Shown here piece after piece: positions 37,993 through 49,283 of a DNA stretch of 64,000 nt. The stretch spans positions 558,001 through 622,000 of the forward strand of contig NZ_VOQQ01000001.1 in NCBI RefSeq assembly GCF_007995055.1, given 5' to 3'. The stretch comes from Sphingosinicella ginsenosidimutans. GTDB taxonomy: Bacteria; Pseudomonadota; Alphaproteobacteria; Sphingomonadales; Sphingomonadaceae. The position numbers and the translations under genes were made by a program. A model generated the notes under the pieces. It was not told the DNA's origin and searched no databases. It saw only the letters and a list, made by a program, of their open reading frames with translations. Numbering within the stretch: position 1 is the first letter of the stretch; every line of letters starts with the position of its first letter.

Positions 37993-39368
37993 CAGCTCTC
38001 CCCTGTCGCGAGCGTTTCGACCAAGGTGGCGAGGCCCACCGCATTCGATCCCTTGACCAGGATCGCATCGCCCGGCGCGATCGCATCGCGCGCGAGGCCG
38101 ATCGCGCTCGCCGCATCGGGCGCGCGCACATGCGGCACCCTGTCGCCGAGCGCATCGGCCAGCGCATCCATCTCTTCGCCGACCAGGATCGCATAGTCGA
38201 CCTTCGCCGCCTCGATCGGCGCGGCGAGCGCGGCATGGAAATCCGCGCTGTCGGGCCCGAGCTCGCGCATCGTCCCGAGGATCGCGATCCGCCGCCCCTC
38301 GACCGGCTCGGCGCCGAGCACCGCGAGCGTCGCCGCCATCGAGGCGGGGTTGGCGTTGTAGCTTTCGTCGATCAGCAGCGCCTCGCCGTCGCCCACGCGC
38401 ACGGTCCGGCGCGCGCCGCGGCCCTTGAGCCCGTCCATGTCGGCAAAGGCAAGCCCGGCCGCCGCGAGATCGCCGCCGACCGCATCGACCGCCGCCAGCA
38501 CCGCAAGCGCGTTGGAGACCCAGTGCGCGCCCGGCTGGCTGATCGTGAAGCTCAGATTCGCATCCGGCAGCGCGGCCGAGACCAGGGATCCGCCGCGCGC
38601 GGCCGGAACGACATAGCTCGCGCGCACATCCGCGCCCTCGCTCATGCCGAAGGTGACGATCCGCGCCGCATAAGGCCGCGCCGCGGCGATCAGCCGGTCG
38701 CGGTGCGGGCTGTCGAAGGGGATGACGGCAATCCCGCCCGGCTCGAGCCCCTGGAAGATCTCGCCCTTGGCGTCGGCGATCGCTTCCTCGCTCGGGAAAT
38801 ATTCGCGGTGCGCCGGCGCGATCGCGGTGACGATGGCGACATGGGGGCGCACCAGCCGGGTCAGCGCGGCGAGCTCGCCTTCATGGTTCATGCCCATCTC
38901 GAACACGCCGAAGCGCGCCTCGCGCGGCATCCTGGCGAGGCTCAGGGGCACGCCGGTATGATTGTTGTAGCTCTTGACCGAACGGTGCGCGAAGCCCGGC
39001 GCGCAGCGATCGAGCGCGGCGTAGAGCAGCTCCTTGGTGCTCGTCTTGCCGACCGATCCGGTGACCCCGATCACCCTGGCCCGGGTCCGCGCCCGCGAGG
39101 CCGCGCCAAGCGCGTTGAGCGCCGCGAACGTGTCGTCCACGCGGATGCTCGGCCGCTCGGTCGCCTCGCTGACCAGCGCGCCGGCCGCCCCCGCCGCGAA
39201 CGCCCTGTCGAGGAACAGATGCCCGTCCGTCGCCTCGCCCTTCATCGCGATGAACAGGTCCCCCGGTCCGATCTCGCGCGAATCGAAGGCGACGCCGGAC
39301 ACGGTGAAATCGGCGGAAGCGACGCCGCCGGTCGCGCCCGCAATCTCGGCGGAGGTCCACAGGTTCAT
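37992..39368 (-). CDS. murF: UDP-N-acetylmuramoyl-tripeptide-D-alanyl-D-alanine ligase
   Basis: MurF of 458 residues adds D-Ala-D-Ala to the UDP-MurNAc-tripeptide. The ATP loop is [17 protein letters not shown]; other family parts are [13 protein letters not shown] and [17 protein letters not shown]. The start at ATG 39368 ([11 protein letters not shown]) is chosen over an upstream in-frame ATG at 39428 whose product would be translated palindrome. Confidence 0.95.
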   Translation of the reverse strand: MNLWTSAEIAGATGGVASADFTVSGVAFDSREIGPGDLFIAMKGEATDGHLFLDRAFAAGAAGALVSEATERPSIRVDDTFAALNALGAASRARTRARVIGVTGSVGKTSTKELLYAALDRCAPGFAHRSVKSYNNHTGVPLSLARMPREARFGVFEMGMNHEGELAALTRLVRPHVAIVTAIAPAHREYFPSEEAIADAKGEIFQGLEPGGIAVIPFDSPHRDRLIAAARPYAARIVTFGMSEGADVRASYVVPAARGGSLVSAALPDANLSFTISQPGAHWVSNALAVLAAVDAVGGDLAAAGLAFADMDGLKGRGARRTVRVGDGEALLIDESYNANPASMAATLAVLGAEPVEGRRIAILGTMRELGPDSADFHAALAAPIEAAKVDYAILVGEEMDALADALGDRVPHVRAPDAASAIGLARDAIAPGDAILVKGSNAVGLATLVETLATGES

Positions 39369-39486
39369 AATCCCCCCTCCCGCTTGCGGGAGGGGGCCAG
39401 GGGGTGGGCCAGAGCCCACGCACCACACGCCCGCCCCTCAATCCGCTCCCGCTTGCGGGAGGGGAGGAAAAAGGTCCCCGCGCCCC
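39369..39486. repeat. Composite GC-rich palindromic element between murE and murF
   Basis: The 118-base gap holds a perfect 11-bp hairpin (39373-39383 with 39386-39396) and a second one with 7-bp arms (39446-39452 with 39455-39461), separated by AGGGGGTGGG and CCCGCCCCTCAATCC sequences. The layout matches the element at 58349-58498. This is the only sizeable gap inside the dcw cluster besides those around ftsZ. Confidence 0.7.
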
Positions 39487-40902
39487 TCACGCCGCTTCCT
39501 CCCGCGCCACGGCGACGTCGTCGAAGGGCAGCACCTTGTCGGCCACGATCTGCCCCTGCTCATGGCCCTTGCCGGCGAGCAGGACCAGGTCGTCCGGCCC
39601 CGCCTCGGCGATGGCGGCGCGGATCGCCTCGCGGCGGCCGGCCACTTCGCGCGCGCCCGGCGCGGCCGCCAGGATCGCGGCGCGGATCGCGGCCGGGTCT
39701 TCGCTCCTCGGATTGTCGTCGGTGACGATGACGATGTCGGCGAGCCGCGCGGCCATCGCGCCCATTTCCGGCCTTTTGCCGACATCGCGGTCGCCGCCGG
39801 CGCCGAAGACGATGATGAGCCGGCCGTTCACATGCGGCCGCAGCGCCTCGATTGCGCTCTCGATCGCGTCGGGCGTGTGGGCATAATCGACATAGACCGG
39901 CGCGCCGGCCCGGGTGATCACCGCCCGCTCCAGCCGCCCGCGCACCGGATGGACGCGCGCGAGATTGGCGAGCGTCTGGCCGATCGCCCCGCCGGTGGCG
40001 ATGACGAGACCGGCGGCGGTCAGCGCGTTGGCGGCCTGATAGGCGCCGATCAAGGCGAGGTTGACGGTGTAGCTCCTGCCCTCCGCCTCGATCCCGAGCT
40101 TCTGGCCGAGCGGCGTCGTCTCGCGCGAGACCAGCTTCAGCGTCTCGCCGTTGCGGCCGACCGTGATCGTCCTCAGCCCCCGCGCCCTCGCGCGCGCCAG
40201 CACCTCGGCCGATTTCGGGTCGTCCATCCAGATGACGGCGGTGCCGTCGGCGTCCACCACCTCGTCGAAGAGCCGCATCTTGGCCTCGAAATAGGCCTCC
40301 ATCGTCTCGTGATAGTCGAGATGGTCGCGGCTGAAATTGGTGAAGGCCGCCGCCTTCACTGGCAGGCCCTCGGTGCGATATTGCGACAGGCCGTGGCTCG
40401 ATGCCTCGAACGCGGCATGGGTGATCCCCATCCGCTCGAGCCCCGCCATGTTGGACAGGAAGGTCACGATGTCGGGCGTGGTGAGCCCGGTCGTCACCTG
40501 CTCGTCCGACGTGGTGACGCCAAGCGTGCCGATGCTGGCCGACGGATGGCCGGCCATCCGCCACAGCTGGCGGACGAGCTCGACATTGGAGGTCTTGCCG
40601 TTCGTGCCCGTGACCGCGACGACCGTCCCGGGGAACGGCCGGAAGAATGTCGCGGCGAGCCGCGCGAAGGTCCGCCGCGGCTCCTCGGCCGCGATCCGCG
40701 CGGCGCCCTCGACCGCAACGTCAGGCCGCGCGACCACCGCGATCGCGCCGGCGGCGACGGCGTCGGCGATGAAATCCTCGCCATTGAATCGCGCGCCGCG
40801 AAAGGCGCCGAACACGGTGCCGGGGGCGACCTTGCGATGATCGATGGCAAAGCCGGTGACGAGATCGCCCTCGTCACCGCCGGTCAGCGCGCCGAGCTTC
40901 AT
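39487..40902 (-). CDS. murE: UDP-N-acetylmuramoyl-L-alanyl-D-glutamate-2,6-diaminopimelate ligase
   Basis: MurE of 471 residues adds meso-diaminopimelate to UDP-MurNAc-L-Ala-D-Glu. It has the ATP loop VVAVTGTNGKTSNVELVRQ, HAAFEASSHGLSQ, and the DNPRSEDP motif that marks selection of diaminopimelate over lysine. It begins one base after the ftsI stop. Confidence 0.96.
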   Translation of the reverse strand: MKLGALTGGDEGDLVTGFAIDHRKVAPGTVFGAFRGARFNGEDFIADAVAAGAIAVVARPDVAVEGAARIAAEEPRRTFARLAATFFRPFPGTVVAVTGTNGKTSNVELVRQLWRMAGHPSASIGTLGVTTSDEQVTTGLTTPDIVTFLSNMAGLERMGITHAAFEASSHGLSQYRTEGLPVKAAAFTNFSRDHLDYHETMEAYFEAKMRLFDEVVDADGTAVIWMDDPKSAEVLARARARGLRTITVGRNGETLKLVSRETTPLGQKLGIEAEGRSYTVNLALIGAYQAANALTAAGLVIATGGAIGQTLANLARVHPVRGRLERAVITRAGAPVYVDYAHTPDAIESAIEALRPHVNGRLIIVFGAGGDRDVGKRPEMGAMAARLADIVIVTDDNPRSEDPAAIRAAILAAAPGAREVAGRREAIRAAIAEAGPDDLVLLAGKGHEQGQIVADKVLPFDDVAVAREEAA

Positions 40903-42612
40903 TTACTGGACCGTCGGCGAAGGCTCGGCGCCGGCGACCAGCGGCATCAGCTCCGAAACATCGATATCGCGGCGTTCATCCGGGATCACGCCGAGCAACG
41001 GCCCGATCCGCTGGACCACGCGGGCGACCACCGGCGCCGACGTCCATGCGGCCGTCGTCACGCCGTGATTCGCCGCGGTGCCTCTGGGTGCGTCCATCAT
41101 GACGAGCACCACATAGCGTGGCTGATCCATAGGGAAAGCCGCCGCGAAGGTAGATACGTTGACGTGACGATTATATCCGCCGCCCGCCGCGACCTTCTCG
41201 GCCGTGCCGGTCTTGCCGCCGATGCGGAATCCCGGGACGTTGGCGTTGCGGCCGGTGCCGCGAAGCACGATCATGCGCAGCAGCTGGCGCATCCGTGCGC
41301 TCGTCGCCTCGGAAAAGACGCGCCGGCCCTCCGCCTCATGGCCGGGATCGACTCGAAGCAGCGTCGCCGGCCGCCAGATGCCGCCGTTGACCAGCGCGCA
41401 ATAAGCGGTGGCGAGGTGGAGCGGCGTGATCGCGATGCCGTGGCCGAAGCCGCTGGTCAGCACCGTCGCCCGGCCCCAGTCGCGCGGCCACAAGGTCCGG
41501 CTGCGCTCGCGGATCTCGATGTCGGCCGGCCGGTCGAAGCCGAGCGCGCGGAAGGCATGTTCCATCCGCTCGGCGCCCATCGCGTCGGCGATCCGCGCGG
41601 AGGCGATGTTGGAGGAATGGACGAGGATTTCCGGAATGGTGAGCGAACGCCCCATCGGCTCGTCGTCGTGGATCCGGAACCGGCCGATCGGCAGCGGCGC
41701 CGACGCGTCCCAGCGCTGGCTCATCGAGGTGACGACCCCGGCCTCCAGCGCCGAGGCGACGGTGATCGGCTTGAACGTCGAGCCGAGCTCGTAAACGCCC
41801 ATCGTCGCGCGGTTGTAGAGCGCGCTCGGATCGGACTGACCGGCGGCATTGGGGTTGAAGGTCGGGGCGGAGGCCATCGCCACGACCTCGCCGGTATGCA
41901 CATCCATGATGATGCCGGTGCCGCCCTCGGCGCTCATCCCGGTCACCGCCTGGTCGAGCTCGCTCTCCAGCGCCGCCTGGACGCGGCTGTCGATCGACAG
42001 CGCCAGCGGGGCGCCGCGCAGCCGCGGATCGGTGAGCCTCGGCTCCATCGCCCGCTCGATCCCGGCGACGCCATGGCCGTCCGCGTCGACCCAGCCGAGG
42101 ACATGGCCGGCGAGCGCGGTCTGCGGGTAGAGGCGCTCGGGCTCGCGGTTGAAGACGATGCCGGGTTCCCCGAGCGCGTTCACACGCTGGACCAGCTCCG
42201 GCACCGCGCGCCGGGCGAGGTAGTGATAGTTCGCGCCCGAATTGAGGATCGCGAGATAATCGGCGGCGCTCCGCCCAGGCATCAGCGCATGGAGCCGCTC
42301 GGCAAGCTGCGCCTTGTTGGCGATCACGTTGCGCGGATGGACGCCGATCGACCACGCCTCGATCGTCTGCGCGAGCGGCAGGCCGTTGCGATCGACGATG
42401 TCGGCGCGCGGCGGGATCGAGGCGTCGGCGACCGTGGTCGCGGCGTTCCGGTCGCTGAACGCGCCGAGCCAGACCAGCCTCAGCCCGATCAGCGCCGTCA
42501 CCCCGACGAACAGCAGCAGCACCAGCATCAGCCGCTGGTGGGTCAGGCTCAGCCCCTGCCTCTGGTTGGCCGGTGCGGTGTCGTGAACGATACGGGCGGC
42601 GATCGTCGCCAT
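40903..42612 (-). CDS. ftsI: Septal peptidoglycan transpeptidase FtsI (PBP3)
   Basis: Class B penicillin-binding protein of 569 residues. One N-terminal membrane helix (LMLVLLLFVGVTALIGL), a pedestal domain (ADIVDRNGLPLAQTI) and the transpeptidase domain follow, with the catalytic Ser in GSTFKPIT, the SSN motif and the KTGT motif in IGGKTGTAEK. It cross-links septal peptidoglycan with FtsW. The start at ATG 42612 overlaps the ftsL stop as TGATG. Confidence 0.95.
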   Translation of the reverse strand: MATIAARIVHDTAPANQRQGLSLTHQRLMLVLLLFVGVTALIGLRLVWLGAFSDRNAATTVADASIPPRADIVDRNGLPLAQTIEAWSIGVHPRNVIANKAQLAERLHALMPGRSAADYLAILNSGANYHYLARRAVPELVQRVNALGEPGIVFNREPERLYPQTALAGHVLGWVDADGHGVAGIERAMEPRLTDPRLRGAPLALSIDSRVQAALESELDQAVTGMSAEGGTGIIMDVHTGEVVAMASAPTFNPNAAGQSDPSALYNRATMGVYELGSTFKPITVASALEAGVVTSMSQRWDASAPLPIGRFRIHDDEPMGRSLTIPEILVHSSNIASARIADAMGAERMEHAFRALGFDRPADIEIRERSRTLWPRDWGRATVLTSGFGHGIAITPLHLATAYCALVNGGIWRPATLLRVDPGHEAEGRRVFSEATSARMRQLLRMIVLRGTGRNANVPGFRIGGKTGTAEKVAAGGGYNRHVNVSTFAAAFPMDQPRYVVLVMMDAPRGTAANHGVTTAAWTSAPVVARVVQRIGPLLGVIPDERRDIDVSELMPLVAGAEPSPTVQ

Positions 42613-43358
42613 CAGTCGCGGGCGCCTCCGCGGCGCTCGGCGCGGGCCTGGCGGCCAATCGCGCTCAGCGTGCCTTCGTCGAGGAGGGCGGTGGACGCGC
42701 GCCGCGCGGCGGCGGCCGGCGGCTGCTGGCGCGGCGCGGTCGCCGCGGCGGTGCGGACCGGCGCGCTCGCGCGGCGGACCGGGGCATCGGCGGCGGCCCG
42801 CGCGGGCGTCGTGCCCGTCGCGGTACTCGCGGGACGCCGGGTGCCCGTCTGGCCCACAGGTGCGTCGGCCACGGCCGGCTTGGCGACGGCGAGGGCGACG
42901 GCGGGCCGCGCGGAAAGGCCGGTGGTCAGGCTCGCGCGGTGGAGCAATGCCCCGGCTGGCGCGACATCCGCCGAGGCGAGGCGGACCGGGGCCTGCGGCT
43001 GGACTCGCGCTGGCGCGGTCTCGGCCGAAGCCATCCGCACCGGCATCGCATCGCCGATCTGCGGCGTGCGCGTGTCGAAGCGGGCCAGCGTCACCTGGCT
43101 GTCGATGAACTGGTTGGCGGCGGGCGCCGACAGCGCGAGCACGTCCGCGTTCCACTGTTCGAGCTGCTGAAGCCGCCCGCGCGTGCCGAGCTCGGTCTGG
43201 AGCGACCTGATCTGCTGGTGGGTCGCTGCGATCCGCCGATCGAGCTGGGCAAGCTCGGCGCGCTCGGCGGCGACGCGCAGCGACAGCATGTAGCAGCCGA
43301 GCGCGGCGATGCCGATGGCGGCGACCCATACGACGGAGCGGAATCCTCTGGCGATCAT
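42612..43358 (-). CDS. ftsL: FtsL-like cell division protein with long C-terminal tail
   Basis: Position between rsmH and ftsI and the layout identify it: a membrane helix near 8-28 ([19 protein letters not shown]), then a coiled coil ([20 protein letters not shown], then SLQTELGTR). At 248 residues it is about twice the usual FtsL length, owing to an Ala/Pro/Arg-rich tail from about residue 100. FtsL proteins diverge strongly, so the assignment rests on context. The start overlaps the rsmH stop as ATGA. Confidence 0.8.
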   Translation of the reverse strand: MIARGFRSVVWVAAIGIAALGCYMLSLRVAAERAELAQLDRRIAATHQQIRSLQTELGTRGRLQQLEQWNADVLALSAPAANQFIDSQVTLARFDTRTPQIGDAMPVRMASAETAPARVQPQAPVRLASADVAPAGALLHRASLTTGLSARPAVALAVAKPAVADAPVGQTGTRRPASTATGTTPARAAADAPVRRASAPVRTAAATAPRQQPPAAAARRASTALLDEGTLSAIGRQARAERRGGARD

Positions 43359-44323
43359 CGCATCGATCCTTCGACTGGAAGAGCAGGCGCGGCGGTGCGG
43401 CGCGCCGCGCGCAAGGTGGCGGAGCGGGCGCGCGGATTGGCCGCGCGTTCCGCTTCGCCGGGAGTGACCGGCTTGGCGACGGCCTCGAACGTCGGCGCCG
43501 GGCCGGCCGTGTCGGCGGCCGGAAGGTGACGCGATCCGGCGGGCCGGGCGCCGCTGCGCGCCTTCAGGAAGCGCTTGACGATCCGGTCCTCCAGGCTGTG
43601 GAAGGTGACGACGGCTAGGCGGCCGCCCGGCTTCAATACCTGTTCTGCGGCCGCCAGCCCGCCCTCGAGCTCCTTGAGCTCCTCGTTCACATGGATGCGG
43701 ATCGCCTGGAACGTCCGCGTCGCCGGGTCCTTCTTCATGCCGGGATGATGGCCAGCCGCCTTGCGGACGATCTCGGCGAGCGCGCCGGTCCGCTCGATCG
43801 GCCGCGCCGCGACGATCGCCCGCGCGATCCGCCGCGCCTTCGGCTCCTCGCCATAATGGAAGAGCACGTCGGCGATCTCGCCCTCGTCGGCCGTGTTCAC
43901 GAATTCGGCGGCGCTCTGGCCCTCGCGGCCCATCCGCATGTCGAGCGGCCCGTCCGCCTGGAACGAAAAGCCGCGCTCCGCCTGGTCGAGCTGCATCGAG
44001 GAAACGCCGATATCGAGCGTCACGCCGTCGACCTCGCCGACGCCGCGGTCGGACAGCGCCTGACGCATCCGGGAGAAACGCTCCGGCACAAGCGTCAGGC
44101 GCCCCCCGCTCGAAGCGGCGCGCGCCTGGCCCGCCTCGATCGCCTCGGGATCGCGATCGAAGGCGAAGACGCGCGCCACTCCCTTCTTCAGGATGGCGTC
44201 GGTATAGCCGCCCGCGCCGAACGTGCCGTCGACATGGGTCTCGCCCGGGGCGGGGGCGAGCGCGGCGACGACCTCGTCGAGCAGGACGGGGACATGGGGG
44301 CTCCTCGCGGCGGCGGCGGTCAT
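43355..44323 (-). CDS. rsmH: 16S rRNA (cytosine(1402)-N(4))-methyltransferase
   Basis: RsmH (MraW) of 322 residues methylates C1402 of 16S rRNA using SAM. It has [20 protein letters not shown], the SAM loop [33 protein letters not shown] and [17 protein letters not shown]. The start overlaps the mraZ stop as ATGA. Confidence 0.96.
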   Translation of the reverse strand: MTAAAARSPHVPVLLDEVVAALAPAPGETHVDGTFGAGGYTDAILKKGVARVFAFDRDPEAIEAGQARAASSGGRLTLVPERFSRMRQALSDRGVGEVDGVTLDIGVSSMQLDQAERGFSFQADGPLDMRMGREGQSAAEFVNTADEGEIADVLFHYGEEPKARRIARAIVAARPIERTGALAEIVRKAAGHHPGMKKDPATRTFQAIRIHVNEELKELEGGLAAAEQVLKPGGRLAVVTFHSLEDRIVKRFLKARSGARPAGSRHLPAADTAGPAPTFEAVAKPVTPGEAERAANPRARSATLRAARRTAAPALPVEGSMR

Positions 44324-44799
44324 GGCGCGATCCCCCGCTCTTCGAGCCAGTAGAGCGCGATCTCGCGCAGGTTCGCGCCGCCCTCGTGCGCGGCGACGCG
44401 GGGGTTCCAGACTTCGAAGGTTGCGCCGACGCCGACGAACAGCGCCAGGTCCTCGATCTTGCCCTTGGACCGCATCCGCTGGGGCAGGATGATGCGGCCG
44501 GAGCTGTCGTAGGGCGCTTCCTCGGCGGCGCCGAAGGCACGGTGCGCGCGCTCGAAATGGGCGGTCGGGTCGGTGCCTTCCTCGGCCAGGCGACGGCGCT
44601 CGTTCTCGGCGTAGATCTCCGCGTCGAAATTGGAATCATAGCCGACGAGGCACGGATAGGCTTCGTGCGGGGCAAGCACGATCAGCCGTTCATCGGACCG
44701 TCGCTCGATCTTGGCGCGGATGAAGGCAGGCACGGACAGACGCCCCTTGGCGTCCACCGCGTTGAGCGCATTCCCACGAAAGAGATGCTCGACCGCCAC
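44320..44799 (-). CDS. mraZ: Transcriptional regulator MraZ
   Basis: The protein has two SpoVT/AbrB-like repeats: [18 protein letters not shown] and [16 protein letters not shown]. MraZ binds upstream of its own operon in other bacteria and opens the dcw cluster. The start is uncertain: GTG 44799 gives 159 residues and a normal N-terminus; ATG 44859 would add 20 residues. No TGGGN repeat array of the known MraZ operator is visible upstream. Confidence 0.88.
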   Translation of the reverse strand: MAVEHLFRGNALNAVDAKGRLSVPAFIRAKIERRSDERLIVLAPHEAYPCLVGYDSNFDAEIYAENERRRLAEEGTDPTAHFERAHRAFGAAEEAPYDSSGRIILPQRMRSKGKIEDLALFVGVGATFEVWNPRVAAHEGGANLREIALYWLEERGIAP

Positions 44800-44900
44800 C
44801 CTTAAGCCCGTCCCTGAGACACGGGCGCCCCGTTCGCGGACGCGCCATCGCGCCTCCACGCCGCCTTCGGCTTGAACAGGAATGCCCCTTACTAACCAGC

Positions 44901-45047
44901 CGTGGATAAACCAACGGGCATGGGATTGGAAGGGTTTTTCATGCCATTTTCAGGGATTTCATGCCTCAAGAGCGGGAACAGGCAAGATTTTCCCTCTTTG
45001 TTCTTCATGCAGTTCACGCGATGTTCGGGCACGGCGGCTGTGGATAA
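44901..45047. promoter_or_regulatory. Two DnaA-box-like sites in the mraZ upstream region
   Basis: TGTGGATAA at 45039-45047 matches the DnaA box consensus (TTATCCACA on the other strand) exactly, and CGTGGATAA at 44901-44909 has one mismatch. They lie in the 269-base gap between mraZ and the next gene, which is visibly richer in A and T than its surroundings. The gap presumably also holds the dcw promoter, which I cannot place. Confidence 0.4.
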
Positions 45048-45068
45048 GTCCGTGAAAAGTCTCGCGGC

Positions 45069-45353
45069 TCAGCGACTCGGCGCGGGCTGGGACGGGCGGC
45101 TCGCGGCGGCCGCCGCGGCGGCGGCGCCGTTGGAATCGGCATTGCCGGGGGCGACGCCAAGCTCGGCGAGCGGATCGGTGCGTCCCGCCGGCTGGGCCGG
45201 CTGGGCGGCGGGGTTCACGCCGTTGCGCTGCTGCTCGATCAGATTGGGGGTCAGCGGCGCCTCGCCGGCCGGATTGCGGGTGAAGACCGCCGCGAGCAGC
45301 ACGACAAGGAACACGAACGCAAGGCCGGTCAACCCGATCCGCACCCGCTGCAT
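45069..45353 (-). CDS. Small single-pass membrane protein
   Basis: The 94-residue protein has a short basic start (MQRVRIGLTG), one membrane helix near 8-28 (LAFVFLVVLLAAVF) and a Pro/Ala/Gln-rich periplasmic tail with a run of Ala. I recognise no family. The start at ATG 45353 follows a GGGAGAGG sequence; an upstream in-frame ATG at 45497 would add unrelated residues. It lies upstream of mraZ on the same strand and is divergent from the lipoprotein at 45515. Confidence 0.6.
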   Translation of the reverse strand: MQRVRIGLTGLAFVFLVVLLAAVFTRNPAGEAPLTPNLIEQQRNGVNPAAQPAQPAGRTDPLAELGVAPGNADSNGAAAAAAAASRPSQPAPSR

Positions 45354-45514
45354 CACCCGCGCCTCTCCCAAGGCCTCCGACTCCACAAGACGCCACAAAC
45401 GCGATGCGACGTTCGTCGACCAGAGCCTTACTCTCGTCGAATGCGGCCGCGCCGCGACATTTCGTAACAAAGTTTTTCTTGACGCGCCATGCTGCACTCG
45501 CGAAGGGGCTGGTC

Positions 45515-45880
45515 ATGCACAAGACACGGATCCTCGCCGCCGCGGCGATTGCCGCGCTCGCCACTCTCGCGGCCTGCAACACGCAGCCGCAGGTGATCAC
45601 CGTCAATCAGTACGATCCCCAGGCCGAGGCGCTCAAGAACGCCCCGCCGGTCGCGCCGCCGCCGATGATCCAGGCCAGCAAGACCTATCGCTGCGCGGAC
45701 AACAGCCTTTATTTCGTGGATTTCTACACGAACAACACGGCGACGATCCGCACCAGCCAGAACGGCACGCCCACCCAGCTCAACTCGACCGACGGCCAGC
45801 CGCCCTTCACCGGCGACAATCACAGCGTCAGCGGCACCGGCGATCGCGTCACCATCAACGGCAAGTCCTGCCACACCTAG
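45515..45880 (+). CDS. Lipoprotein with MliC-like domain
   Basis: The 121-residue protein has a lipoprotein signal (RILAAAAIAALATLAAC, lipobox LAAC) and a C-terminal domain starting YRCADNSLYFVDFY and ending VTINGKSCHT. This resembles the MliC fold (inhibitor of c-type lysozyme), with the two cysteines placed to form its disulphide. The match is loose and the function is inferred. GAAGGGG precedes the ATG, and a strong terminator follows. Confidence 0.65.
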   Translation: MHKTRILAAAAIAALATLAACNTQPQVITVNQYDPQAEALKNAPPVAPPPMIQASKTYRCADNSLYFVDFYTNNTATIRTSQNGTPTQLNSTDGQPPFTGDNHSVSGTGDRVTINGKSCHT

Positions 45881-45906
45881 TCCGGCGCCAGGCGCCGAAG
45901 GAAACG

Positions 45907-45935
45907 GGCCGGTCCCTCGCGGGGCCGGCCTTTTT
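45907..45935 (+). terminator. Rho-independent terminator after the lipoprotein gene
   Basis: A 10-bp stem with one T-G pair (45907-45916 with 45921-45930), TCGC loop and five T (45931-45935). It separates the lipoprotein gene from purL, so purL needs its own promoter. Confidence 0.9.
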
Positions 45936-45986
45936 CGTGGGCTCGCACACTAGGCGCGCGCGTCTCGCGCGGCTATGCGCCGCGCC

Positions 45987-48182
<2,196 letters not shown>

Positions 48183-48298
48183 TCCACCCCGCCGTCGCGG
48201 CGAAGCCGGTCTCCATTGCCTTCGCGCGCGCCGCTGCTAGTCTGGCCCTGCAAAGGCCGGGGCTTGGGCCGATGCGCGCACATCTGCTGGAGACGCTC

Positions 48299-48757
48299 AT
48301 GCTCAGGCCCATTCTTCTCGCCACCCTCGTCGCGGGCACGCTCGACATCCTCTCGGCCTTCGTCTTCGCCGGCATGGCGGGGATGACGCCCGTCCAGGTG
48401 CTGACCTTCGTCGCGAGCGGCCCCTTCCCCGCCGCCGCCCCCACGCCCGGCTGGGCCGCGATCGGGCTGGCCGTCCATTATGCGATCATGGTCTGCATGG
48501 TGATCGCCTATTTCCTGCTCGCGCCGCGCCGGCCGCATCTCCTTGACATGCCGATCCGTGCCGGCATCGCCTATGGCATCGTCCTGTGGGGGATCATGTA
48601 CTGGATCGTCCGCCCGCTGCGCTGGCCGGAAATGCCGCTGCCGCACACGCTGTGGGGCATCTCCAACGCGCTCTTCTCGCATTGCGTGCTGGTCGGCATC
48701 CCGATCGCGCTGATCGCCGCGCGCCATTTCATGGCCCGCCGCTCCGCCTTCGCCTGA
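48299..48757 (+). CDS. Polytopic membrane protein of unknown function
   Basis: The 152-residue protein has four predicted membrane segments: PILLATLVAGTLDILSAFVF, WAAIGLAVHYAIMVCMVIAY, IRAGIAYGIVLWGIMYWIV and LFSHCVLVGIPIALIAA. The layout resembles uncharacterised YagU/DUF1440-like membrane proteins, but I cannot assign a family firmly. The start at ATG 48299 has GGAGAC upstream. Confidence 0.65.
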   Translation: MLRPILLATLVAGTLDILSAFVFAGMAGMTPVQVLTFVASGPFPAAAPTPGWAAIGLAVHYAIMVCMVIAYFLLAPRRPHLLDMPIRAGIAYGIVLWGIMYWIVRPLRWPEMPLPHTLWGISNALFSHCVLVGIPIALIAARHFMARRSAFA

Positions 48758-48846
48758 AACGAAAAGCTCGTCTTCTCGTTGGTCCGAAATGGGGTTAACC
48801 TTACCCGCCGGGCGCGCTCGCGCCTGGGGGGAACGAAAGACAGGTC

Positions 48847-49281
48847 ATGCTGCCCAGAGCCGGCCACAGCGCGACGCCGCTCGCGCGCAAGCTGTCGTTG
48901 AAGAACGGCCTGCGCGTCTGGTGGGATGAGATGCCGTCCACCGTGCGCGCCGAGATCGAGAAGAGCGGCCTCTTCCTCCAGCACCTGATCTGGCCCGAGC
49001 CGCCGGTCGACGCCGCGCACATCTTCGTCACCGCGCGCGCCGAGCTCGACGTCCTCCGGCGCCTGCGCGCCGCGCTCGCGCCGGACGGCTTTGTCTGGGT
49101 GAGCTGGCCCAAGTGCGGATCGGGCGTCGCCGGCGAGGTCGACGAGGCGACGATCCGCGACGCGGCGATCCCGCTCGGGCTGGTCGATACCAAGGTCTGC
49201 GCGATCGACGCGACCTGGTCCGCCCTGAAGCTCGTCATCCGCAAGGAATTGCGCGAGCCCGACGCGCCGGCCGCGCGATGA
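48847..49281 (+). CDS. DUF3052 family protein
   Basis: The 144-residue soluble protein matches DUF3052 by its GHSATPLARKLSLKNGLRV start and the VWVSWPKCGSG segment near residue 90. The fold is thought to be a small alpha/beta domain; the function is unknown. It ends 2 bases before the end of the convergent amidohydrolase gene. Confidence 0.8.
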   Translation: MLPRAGHSATPLARKLSLKNGLRVWWDEMPSTVRAEIEKSGLFLQHLIWPEPPVDAAHIFVTARAELDVLRRLRAALAPDGFVWVSWPKCGSGVAGEVDEATIRDAAIPLGLVDTKVCAIDATWSALKLVIRKELREPDAPAAR

Positions 49282-49283
49282 GG

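Noticed and set aside
39034..43170. Very long plus-strand open frame opposite ftsI, murE and murF
   Set aside because: It is a shadow of highly GC-biased minus-strand genes with clear family motifs; its own translation is Arg/Asp/Ala-rich with no recognisable domain.
44800..45068. MraZ operator (TGGGN repeats) upstream of mraZ
   Set aside because: I looked on the minus strand for regularly spaced TGGG repeats and found none.
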